Shown in pieces: positions 1 through 7,478 of a stretch of 64,000 nt of DNA (its first letter is position 1; each line of letters starts with the position of its first letter). The DNA comes from Planctomycetaceae bacterium (GTDB lineage: Bacteria; Planctomycetota; UBA1135; GCA-002686595), in the NCBI GenBank assembly GCA_016125265.1, contig WGMC01000007.1, positions 124,001 through 188,000 on the forward strand, given 5' to 3'. The notes below the pieces were generated by a model. The model was not told where the DNA came from. It searched no databases and worked only from the letters and a program-made list of their open reading frames with translations. A program made the translations under genes and the position numbers.

Positions 1-1
1 C

Positions 2-352
2 GACGTGGCCTGCGCGAAGGTGCGGCGGACCCTCGAACAGAAGGGCGCCGACACCGAGCGCCTGCTGCGCATCCAGAAGAACCTCAGCGAGACCCTGGCG
101 ACGTGCCAGCGGGCGCGCCAGGCCCTGGATCGCCGCGAGCGCCTGCCCCAGAACCTCTCGGCGACGCTGAACGCCCTCGCCCGCGGCGAAGACGAGCAGC
201 CCGAGCGCGGGGTACGCGCCCGGCGTCTCTCCCCGAAGGCCGAGTTCAGCTCCCCGCGCGAGCGCCAACGTTTCGAGGGACGCGCCGCGGTCGCCACCAG
301 CGAGATCCGCTCCTGCGACCTGGACGAGCTGGCCCGGCGCCTGCAGTCCTGA
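2..352 (+). CDS. C-terminal part of an unrecognised charged protein (cut by left edge)
   Basis: Only the last 116 or so residues lie inside the window. The frame is open to the left edge, so the GTG at position 5 is more likely an internal valine than the start. The visible part is rich in Arg, Glu and Leu, probably coiled-coil over its first half, with three cysteines (near the left edge, mid-way and near the end). There is no membrane segment or catalytic motif that I recognise. It ends 18 bases from the stop of the convergent NAD synthetase gene, so it belongs to another transcription unit. Function unknown. Confidence 0.55.
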   Translation, partial: DVACAKVRRTLEQKGADTERLLRIQKNLSETLATCQRARQALDRRERLPQNLSATLNALARGEDEQPERGVRARRLSPKAEFSSPRERQRFEGRAAVATSEIRSCDLDELARRLQS

Positions 353-370
353 CGCGCCGGCGGCTGGCGG

Positions 371-1213
371 CTAGATGCCCCAGTCGCGCAGGTACCGGAA
401 GTCGTGGTTGATCGAGCGCTGCCCGATCTTCGCGATCACCGGCGGCAGGCGCTTGAACTGGTTGCGCACCACCCTGCGCGCGATGCGGCGCACCAGTTCG
501 CGCTCGAAACCGTCGTCGACGAGCTCGTCCTCGGAGTAACGCTCGTCGACCATGCGCACCAAGATCGCGTCGGCGACCTCGTAGGAGAATCCCAACTCGG
601 CCTCGTCCGTTTGGCCCTCGAACAGGTCGGCTGAGGGGGCCTTGCGAATCAGCGCCTCGGGCACCGCGAGGTGCCGGCTGAGCTGGTAGACCTGGTGTTT
701 GTAGAGGTCGCCCAGCGGGTTGACGGCGTGGGCACCGTCGCCCCATTGGGTCGAGTAGCCGAGCAGCATCTCGGTCTTGTTGCTCGTGCCGATCACCAGC
801 CCGCCCCAGCTCACCGATTGGTCGTAGAGCGCGATCATGCGGCACCGCGCGAACACATTGCCGCGGCGCAATGCGACCTGGGCCCCGTTCTCCGCGGCAC
901 TTTGGTCGAGGCCCACACCCGCGAAGTAACCGTCGGCCATCCCCGTGATGTCGATGGTGGCCAGCGGGATTTCGTAGGCCTCCGCGACGAGCCGCGCGTG
1001 GGCGGCGCTGTCGGGATTCGACGTGCGGTACGGCATGGAGATCGCCAGCACGTTCCGCGGGCCGAAGGCCTCTGCGCACAGCGCGGCCACCACAGCCGAA
1101 TCGATGCCGCCGGAAAGGCCCAACAGCACCCGGGAGAAACCGGCGCGGCCGACCTCTTCGCGCAGGAAGTCGACGAGCAGTTGTTGCACCAGCTCGACTT
1201 GCACGTCGAGCAT
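371..1213 (-). CDS. nadE: NAD synthetase, synthetase subunit (NadE)
   Basis: Amidates nicotinate adenine dinucleotide to NAD with ATP, the last step of NAD synthesis, in the cytoplasm. The 280-residue product carries the ATP pyrophosphatase P-loop SGGIDS at residues 34-39, the conserved GTSNKTE segment and the family ending with SINHDFRY. Its length equals the short stand-alone NadE form (about 275 residues), with no glutaminase domain. The ATG at 1213 was chosen because homology begins right after it, although the frame stays open further upstream. It is the last gene of a minus-strand run and starts 32 bases after a separate nitrilase-type gene that probably supplies ammonia from glutamine. 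Recognition of the synthetase is firm; the two-subunit arrangement is inferred from adjacency. Confidence 0.95.
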   Translation of the reverse strand: MLDVQVELVQQLLVDFLREEVGRAGFSRVLLGLSGGIDSAVVAALCAEAFGPRNVLAISMPYRTSNPDSAAHARLVAEAYEIPLATIDITGMADGYFAGVGLDQSAAENGAQVALRRGNVFARCRMIALYDQSVSWGGLVIGTSNKTEMLLGYSTQWGDGAHAVNPLGDLYKHQVYQLSRHLAVPEALIRKAPSADLFEGQTDEAELGFSYEVADAILVRMVDERYSEDELVDDGFERELVRRIARRVVRNQFKRLPPVIAKIGQRSINHDFRYLRDWGI

Positions 1214-1245
1214 CGCAGTGGATGCATTCGCTCCGTGGGCGGGCG

Positions 1246-2121
1246 TCACGAGATCGCGCCCTCGCGCTCGAGTCGCGCCAGCTCCTCGCGGAGCAGCCAA
1301 ACCTTCTCGTCGCGTCGCAACGGCGTCTGCACACGCGCGCGGCGCGCGAGGCTGCCCTCGAGCCTTGTGGTCAAGCGCGCACTTTCGAGGGCGGGAAGGC
1401 GCCCCAGTTCGCGCCCAAACGGATCGAACACGCAGCTTTGGCCGCCAAAGCCGATGCCGTCCTCCCAACCCACGCGGTTGGCGTAGACGACGAAGGTCTG
1501 GGTCAGGAGCGCACGGGCTTCGAGCAGCCGCGACCACACCGTGGCCGACCGCAGCCGCGCCGCGCCGTCCTCGTCCCGATCGCGTTCCGTCACGCCGCGC
1601 GCCGGGCTCGCGCTGGGCACGAGCATGCCGTCCACACCCTGCAGGAAGTAGAGGTAGGGACCCGGCAGGTGCCAAAAGTCCTCGCACGTCAGGATTCCGA
1701 AACGGCCGCGACGGCTGTCGAAAGCGGCGAAGTTGGCCCCGGCGCCGAAGTCGCGGCCCTCGTCGAACATGCCGTACGAAACGAGATGCACCTTGCGGTG
1801 CACGTGCAGCACGCGCCCGTCTTCCAGGAACGCGACGGCGTTGTAGAGCCGGCCATCGCGGGCGCGTTCCGCGAACCCGAGCGCGATCGAAATCGACTTC
1901 GATCGCTCGAGCAGCGGCGCGAACAGTGGCGCGTCCGGCGGCAGGGCGAGTTCGGCCGTCTGGTCCTTCAGGAAGTACCCCGTCAGCGACAGTTCGGGGA
2001 ACAGGATCAGTTCGGCGCCGTCCGCCAGGGCCTGGTCCACTTCGGCCACATGCAGGTCCAAGTTGGACGCCAGATCGCCGAGGGCGGGATTGATCTGGGC
2101 CACGCGCAGGGTTGTGTGCAT
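1246..2121 (-). CDS. Carbon-nitrogen hydrolase, probable glutaminase subunit of NAD synthetase
   Basis: A nitrilase-superfamily amidohydrolase of 291 residues. The catalytic Glu-Lys-Cys triad is visible: E43 in FPELSLTG, K110 in HRKVHL and C146 in LTCEDFWH. The CEDFW context is the form seen in the glutaminase domain of glutamine-dependent NAD synthetases rather than in plant-type nitrilases. The gene directly precedes nadE on the same strand (32 bases), so it probably passes ammonia from glutamine to NadE as a separate chain. It begins 5 bases after the MoxR stop. A GTG at 2130 would overlap that stop as GTGA; the ATG at 2121 was preferred because no Shine-Dalgarno supports either and homology starts just after it. 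The alternative is an unrelated omega-amidase-like enzyme. Confidence 0.88.
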   Translation of the reverse strand: MHTTLRVAQINPALGDLASNLDLHVAEVDQALADGAELILFPELSLTGYFLKDQTAELALPPDAPLFAPLLERSKSISIALGFAERARDGRLYNAVAFLEDGRVLHVHRKVHLVSYGMFDEGRDFGAGANFAAFDSRRGRFGILTCEDFWHLPGPYLYFLQGVDGMLVPSASPARGVTERDRDEDGAARLRSATVWSRLLEARALLTQTFVVYANRVGWEDGIGFGGQSCVFDPFGRELGRLPALESARLTTRLEGSLARRARVQTPLRRDEKVWLLREELARLEREGAIS

Positions 2122-2126
2122 CGTCG

Positions 2127-3112
<986 letters not shown>

Positions 3113-3116
<4 letters not shown>

Positions 3117-3808
3117 GGGAGTCGCGCCTCGATCCACTCGCGCAGGGCCATCAGATCGCCGACCTTCGGCAGCGAGCCCGGGCCCAAGCTGCCGAAGTGG
3201 TCCACGAGCACCACGTCGATCCCCAGGTTCGCCGCGGCTCCGTCGCGCACTGGATGGTCGCCGGCGTGCAGGGCCTCGCGCGCTTCCACATCCGCGTGCG
3301 CGAGGGCCAACTCGAAGATGCGCCGCTCGGGTTTTTCGGTGCGCTCGATGGCCGAACACACGAGGAAGTCGAGGTGCTCCGCGAGGCCCAGCCCGTCCAG
3401 CAGTTTCGGGAGCCGCGAACTCCAGTTCGACACGACACCGACGGCGAGGCCTTCCTTGCGCGCCCAGGTCAGGAGTTCGACGGCGCCCGGAAAGACGTGG
3501 AACGTGTCCGGATCCTCGAAACGCGCGAACAGCGCCTCGACGGCGCCCGCCCACGCGTCGGGTGCGAGGCCCAGGTACTGCCCGAAGATGCGCTCGATGA
3601 AGCGTTCGAACCAAGGGTCCGAGTATCGGTAATGTCCATCGAGGACGCGGGGGAGCTCACGATGGGCCCGGGCCATGTGACCTCCCATGGTCTCGTCGGT
3701 GACCTCCGCGCCGCGAAGCCGGGCCTCGGCCGCGTAGATCGCGGCGCGGGACGGGCGTTCGTAGATCAGCGTGTTTCCGACGTCGAGCAGCAGGGCTCTC
3801 GGGCTCAT
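3113..3808 (-). CDS. HAD-superfamily hydrolase
   Basis: Haloacid-dehalogenase-like hydrolase of 231 residues, probably a small-molecule phosphatase. Motif I is DVGNTLIYE from residue 9. The position that normally holds the second Asp of DxD is Gly, as in some HAD subfamilies, so the exact chemistry is uncertain. Motif II is the VVSNWSSR block and motif III and IV are the TEKP and GDH segments; a cap domain lies between motifs I and II. The start at 3808 puts motif I at the usual distance from the N-terminus. It is the first gene of the HAD/MoxR/amidohydrolase/nadE run, and a TACCCT hexamer on the minus strand at 3835-3830 could be its -10 box. Substrate unknown; NAD-related salvage is only a guess from context. 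Confidence 0.85.
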
Positions 3809-3911
3809 GGGCAGGCCTTGGCAGCGCACAGGGTACGACACCCGCCGCAGGCGCCCCAGGGGCACCCCGGCCAGCTTCGCGCGTTCGGGCTTTTGGGCGC
3901 CCCGCGTGGCT

Positions 3912-3917
3912 TACGAT
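3912..3917 (+). promoter_or_regulatory. -10-like hexamer TACGAT for a probably leaderless gene
   Basis: TACGAT ends 6 bases before the GTG start of the TPR lipoprotein gene, which has no Shine-Dalgarno sequence. If it is a -10 box, the transcript would begin at or next to the start codon. No clear -35 element is visible. Inferred from position and from the same arrangement in front of several other genes in the window. Confidence 0.4.
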
Positions 3918-3923
3918 AGGTAG

Positions 3924-4967
3924 GTGAGCGCCGCCACCCCGGATCCCGGGCCCCTCGGCGCCCCGACCGACGTGCCGACCCCCGCCCACAGCCGCCCGCG
4001 CTCCGGACTCCTGGCCCTGTGCCTCGGCACCGCGCTGCTGGTGGGAAGTTGCCGGAGCCCCGGCGCGGGCACCCTGTCGGCGGTGGATTGGGAGCGCGCG
4101 GAGCACGCCACGGCCCGGGGGGACTGGACCAAGGCGGCCAGCTACTGGAACCACATCCGGCGCAACGAATCCCCGGCCACACCCCGGCCGCAGTTGCAGA
4201 CCGCGGACGCACTCGTGCACCTCGGGCGCACGGACGACGCGCTCGCGATGTTGGATGCGGGCCTCGTGCAGTTTCCAGAGTCGCCCGACTTCCTGTTGGC
4301 CCGGGCCCGGCTCCAGCGCCAACTCGGTTTTCGCCGGGCGGCCGAACGGGACGCGTTGACGGCCGTCGGCCGCGCGCCCACCGACGTCGACGGGTGGATC
4401 CTGCTGGCGTCCCTGCGTTTGGAGCTCGAGAGTCCCACCCGGGCCGCCGAGGCCGCCGAGCGCGCCCTCGCCCTGGCGCCGGAGCGCTCGGACGTACGCC
4501 TCCTGGCGGCGCGGGCCTACGCCGGCATGGGCGACGCCGAACGCGCTCACCAAAACTTTGCGCACGTGCTGACGGCCGAGGGCAACCGCAGCTACGAACT
4601 CCTGCTCGAAGCGTCGATCCTGCACGCCGTCGACGGGCCGCACACGACGCAGGTCGATGCCGCCCTCGGCTGGATCGCCGAAGCGCTCGAAATGAGCCCG
4701 CGCTGCCCGCGCGCCAGCTTCGTCGAGGGCTGCCTCCTGGAGCGCGCCGGCCACGCGGAACGGGCGAAACTCGCCTACCGCCGCGCGATCGAGTCGGACA
4801 ACTTCCACCTCGCGGCGATGACCAATCTGGCGCTGCTTTGCGCCGCCAAGGGCGACCGCGACGGGGCCGAGGAAATGGTGGAACGCATCCTCGCGCTCGA
4901 TCTCGAACGCGACCCGACCCGCCGCCGCGCCCTGCGCGAACTGATCGACGCGCCGCCCGGGCCGTAG
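3924..4967 (+). CDS. TPR-repeat lipoprotein
   Basis: A 347-residue exported lipoprotein. The N-terminus has a hydrophobic stretch GLLALCLGTALLVGSC with the lipobox cysteine at residue 43, so the leader is longer than usual and a later start is possible, but no better start codon is in frame. The rest is alpha-helical with repeating A/L patterns typical of tetratricopeptide repeats (about residues 60-335). These suggest a scaffold for protein contacts at the cell envelope. The gene is divergent from the HAD/MoxR/nadE cluster and stands alone. Partners are unknown. Confidence 0.8.
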   Translation: MSAATPDPGPLGAPTDVPTPAHSRPRSGLLALCLGTALLVGSCRSPGAGTLSAVDWERAEHATARGDWTKAASYWNHIRRNESPATPRPQLQTADALVHLGRTDDALAMLDAGLVQFPESPDFLLARARLQRQLGFRRAAERDALTAVGRAPTDVDGWILLASLRLELESPTRAAEAAERALALAPERSDVRLLAARAYAGMGDAERAHQNFAHVLTAEGNRSYELLLEASILHAVDGPHTTQVDAALGWIAEALEMSPRCPRASFVEGCLLERAGHAERAKLAYRRAIESDNFHLAAMTNLALLCAAKGDRDGAEEMVERILALDLERDPTRRRALRELIDAPPGP

Positions 4968-5084
4968 GCGTCCGGAACTATCCGGCGCGATTTCGCTGGC
5001 CGCCGCTCCAGCGCCGCCAGGCGATGGGCCAAACGGCACCGATGAGGCCATCGATTTGGGCCGTGCCGATTCTTTCCCAGCCTG

Positions 5085-5333
5085 TCAGTCGGCCCAGCCG
5101 CTGCACACCTTCTGCACCAGCTTGTCGAGCTCTTCGGAGAGGTTCTCGGAGAACTCGGAGCCGAAATCCATCTCGAGGACGTCGATCTCCTCGAAGGTGT
5201 AGCGGCCCGACTGGCGGTTGAAGGGGATGCCGTACTCCCACTTGGAGCCGTCCGAGGCCCAGATGGTCAGGGCGATCTGGTCGTCCCCTTCGACGGGCTC
5301 GAGCTTGTGCTTGACGACTTCGTAGTTGGCCAT
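5085..5333 (-). CDS. Small acidic protein, paralogue of the 76-residue protein at 13290
   Basis: An 82-residue soluble protein with no signal peptide or cysteine cluster except one late Cys. It shares a pattern with the product of 13290-13520: an N-terminal beta-rich part, DGS, a Tyr, then SGRYTFEEIDVLEMDFG here against SGRWEFGERDLLERDFG there, and a helical acidic C-terminus. The shared block is long enough to call them paralogues by eye. I do not recognise a named family. It starts 39 bases after the MOSC gene stop and may be the last gene of the mltA/MOSC run. Function unknown; conservation of aromatic and acidic residues suggests a small fold that binds another protein. Confidence 0.8.
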   Translation of the reverse strand: MANYEVVKHKLEPVEGDDQIALTIWASDGSKWEYGIPFNRQSGRYTFEEIDVLEMDFGSEFSENLSEELDKLVQKVCSGWAD

Positions 5334-5372
5334 GGTGGGTGTTTCGGCGTGGGGGACGGGGAAGGTTGCATG

Positions 5373-5867
5373 CTACCCCAGGGGTGCCCCCGCGGCGATG
5401 TGCACGATGGGCATGCCCGGCTCCAACGGCCCGCCGCGTTCCACCCGCGCCAGGAATCCGCTGCGCCCAAGCATCAGGTCGGGGAAGCGCGGATCCAGGC
5501 TGCAAAGTGTGCTGCAGGGTGCGCGCACGTCGGTCAGCACCAGCTCCACAACGGGTCCGATGCGGAGACGGTCCCCGGGCCGCAGCGCCCCAGGATCCAG
5601 ACCCTCGGTGACCAGGTTCTCGCCAAACGCGCCTGGACCGCGGGCCGGCACGCCGTCCGCAACCAGCGCGGCGATTTCCTCGGCCGCCAGCAGGCTCACG
5701 GCGCGGTTCGGACCGCCGTGGTGGGGTGAGCGCTGGTAATCCCCCGCGAGGCCGAGCGGGCCCACCGTCGCCAGCGGCACCGGGTGTTTGGGAATGCCGC
5801 CGGGCCCCACACAAACGGCAACCAGGCGCGGGCCGGCCGCAGAAGCGTCCCGCGCGACTTCGTTCAC
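5373..5867 (-). CDS. MOSC-domain protein
   Basis: A 164-residue single-domain MOSC protein (molybdenum cofactor sulfurase C-terminal-like). The family hallmarks are visible: the HHGGPNRAVSLL segment in the N-terminal half, the GAFGENLVTEGL block, and the conserved Cys in the APCSTL segment thought to carry sulfur. Free-standing MOSC proteins of this length (YiiM-like) act in molybdenum-cofactor-dependent detoxification of N-hydroxylated compounds. The GTG start at 5867 overlaps the mltA stop (GTGA), so it is probably co-translated with mltA. No molybdenum enzyme is seen in the window, so the substrate cannot be inferred. Confidence 0.9.
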   Translation of the reverse strand: MNEVARDASAAGPRLVAVCVGPGGIPKHPVPLATVGPLGLAGDYQRSPHHGGPNRAVSLLAAEEIAALVADGVPARGPGAFGENLVTEGLDPGALRPGDRLRIGPVVELVLTDVRAPCSTLCSLDPRFPDLMLGRSGFLARVERGGPLEPGMPIVHIAAGAPLG

Positions 5868-7057
5868 GGAGCGGCCAGGAGGCCCGGCACCAGGTCCTCG
5901 CGCACGAAGAAGTAGTAGAGCTGGCCCTCCGCGCGCGTCTTGCCCGCGCGTTCCCCGGCCTGGTCACCGACACCGAGGTAGATGTCGCCCCGGCCTGCGG
6001 TGCGGATGCCGCCGCCCGTGTCCTGGTCGAAGAGCAACGCGCGGAAGGGACTGACCCGACGGCCAAAGGCATCGGGCAGGCGGGTGTCTACGACGACCGG
6101 GCCGCCGCGGGGGAAGAGCGTTTTGTCCGTCGCCAGGCTGCGCTCGGTTTCGACGGGGAAATCCAGGCTGCCGTGGGGTGTGCCGGAGATCGGCGCGAAG
6201 AAGACGAAACGCTCGTTGCGCCAGAGGTAGGCCTGCAGCTCGTCCGGATTGCGCTCGGCCCACGCCTTGAGTCCGGGCAGGTCCGCGGTCTCCACACTCG
6301 CCTTGCCGTCGGCCACGAGCACCTTCGCGAGGGACGTGTAGTCGCGGCCGTTCGTGCCGCCGAACCCCAGCTTGAAGAGGCTGCCGTCCGCGAGGCGCAG
6401 GTACGCGCTGCCCTGCACGTGGCACAGGTAGGCCTCGAAGGGGTCCTTCAGCCAGGCCACCTCGAGGCCGCGCCCCTCGAGGAGGCGGTTCTCCTCCAAG
6501 TTGCGCCGCGTTGGGTACGGGATCGTGCCAGCCGGGGTCTTCATCCCGAGGACCTTGCCGTCGCGCTCGACCACGAGGTCGTCGGGGCGTCCGTAGAGCG
6601 GGTAGCGGAACACGGGGTCGCGCTCCAAACGCCCGTCGAAGATCGGTGTGTAGTAGCCGGTGAACAGCACGCCGCCGCCCAGGCCGTCCCAGCCTGCGCT
6701 CTTCTTCCACTCGAAGTCCTGTTCGAGCGTGGTCTGGAAGGTCTCTGCGTCCGGCGCGGTTCGCAGCACCTGCTCGAGCCGAACCAGGGTCGCCAGCGCG
6801 CGATCGTGTTCGATGCCCTCGATGGGGAAGAAGCGCTTCGCCACCGGGCGGCGCATCCAGCTCAGGGAGCGGCCGAGCGCAACCAGTGCGCTGTCGCGCT
6901 GTGCGAAGTCCCCGCGGAGGTCGGGCACGGCTTCACCCGGCCCGAGGGGCAAGAGGGCCGGCGAACCCTCGGGCAGGGGCCGTCCGAAGTCCTTGGTGGC
7001 GCGGCAACCCGCGGTCGCGGGGATCAGGACCAACAACAGGGCAAAAAGCGCGCGCAT
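5864..7057 (-). CDS. mltA: Membrane-bound lytic murein transglycosylase A
   Basis: Cleaves peptidoglycan glycan strands with formation of 1,6-anhydro-muropeptides, acting from the outer-membrane inner face. The 397-residue product has a lipoprotein signal with lipobox ATAGC (Cys18), the MltA barrel domain around GVLFTGYYTPIFDG, and the C-terminal 3D domain at residues 343-366 (FDQDTGGGIR followed by GRGDIYLGVGDQ). This 3D domain holds the catalytic Asp of the family. The ATG at 7057 gives the proper signal peptide; upstream in-frame sequence is open but lacks homology. A minus-strand TACCTT at 7072-7067 lies 9 bases before the ATG, suggesting a short or absent leader. Its presence argues for a real murein sacculus in this organism. 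Confidence 0.94.
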   Translation of the reverse strand: MRALFALLLVLIPATAGCRATKDFGRPLPEGSPALLPLGPGEAVPDLRGDFAQRDSALVALGRSLSWMRRPVAKRFFPIEGIEHDRALATLVRLEQVLRTAPDAETFQTTLEQDFEWKKSAGWDGLGGGVLFTGYYTPIFDGRLERDPVFRYPLYGRPDDLVVERDGKVLGMKTPAGTIPYPTRRNLEENRLLEGRGLEVAWLKDPFEAYLCHVQGSAYLRLADGSLFKLGFGGTNGRDYTSLAKVLVADGKASVETADLPGLKAWAERNPDELQAYLWRNERFVFFAPISGTPHGSLDFPVETERSLATDKTLFPRGGPVVVDTRLPDAFGRRVSPFRALLFDQDTGGGIRTAGRGDIYLGVGDQAGERAGKTRAEGQLYYFFVREDLVPGLLAAP

Positions 7058-7066
7058 AGTTCCGCC

Positions 7067-7072
7067 AAGGTA
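7067..7072 (-). promoter_or_regulatory. -10-like hexamer TACCTT upstream of mltA
   Basis: On the minus strand TACCTT ends 9 bases before the mltA ATG at 7057. There is no Shine-Dalgarno sequence in the gap. If used as a -10 box the messenger would be leaderless or have only a few untranslated bases. Positional inference only. Confidence 0.35.
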
Positions 7073-7256
7073 CCGCGCACGGGGCGCGGCCCGGAAAGGG
7101 TCCCGCGGCCCAGTGAGGGCCGTCCCCAACCGCCGGAAAGCACCGTTGCTCCGTGTGGACGGCCGGTCCCGCCCGTTCTCTAGGGGCGAGGGCTCCGTCC
7201 GCGCCCAAGCGATCGGTGCGTTGCTCCGCCGCCTCCAGCCAGCCCCACGCGTGACG

Positions 7257-7437
7257 TTGCACCTACGCAGCGACGCTTGTTTCGCGCAGCGATGTCCCGC
7301 TGGGTGCGCGGGCCTCCGGGCCCGCCTTGGAGCGTGGGGCGAGTTGTTGGGCACGGGGCGGGCTCCAAGGCGGGCCCGGAGGCCCGCGCACCCAGCGGGA
7401 CGTCGCTGCGGAGTGAGTCGTCGTTGCGTAGGTGCAA
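7257..7437. repeat. Large near-perfect inverted repeat (arms about 76 bp, loop 28 bp)
   Basis: Left arm 7257-7333 and right arm 7362-7437 are reverse complements. The inner 49 bases differ at only one position, and the outermost 18 or so bases (beginning TTGCACCTACGCA) pair again after a short mismatched bulge. The loop is 7334-7361. It lies in the 421-base gap between the transketolase stop (7479) and the mltA start (7057), both on the minus strand, about 41 bases beyond the transketolase stop. It could act as a very strong transcription terminator or messenger-stabilising hairpin, or be a miniature mobile repeat. I see no target-site duplication. The rest of the gap (7058-7256) shows nothing I can name. 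Confidence 0.85.
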
Positions 7438-7478
7438 GCCCGCGTTCGTTGCGACCCCAGGCCGGTCCCCCCTAGCCC

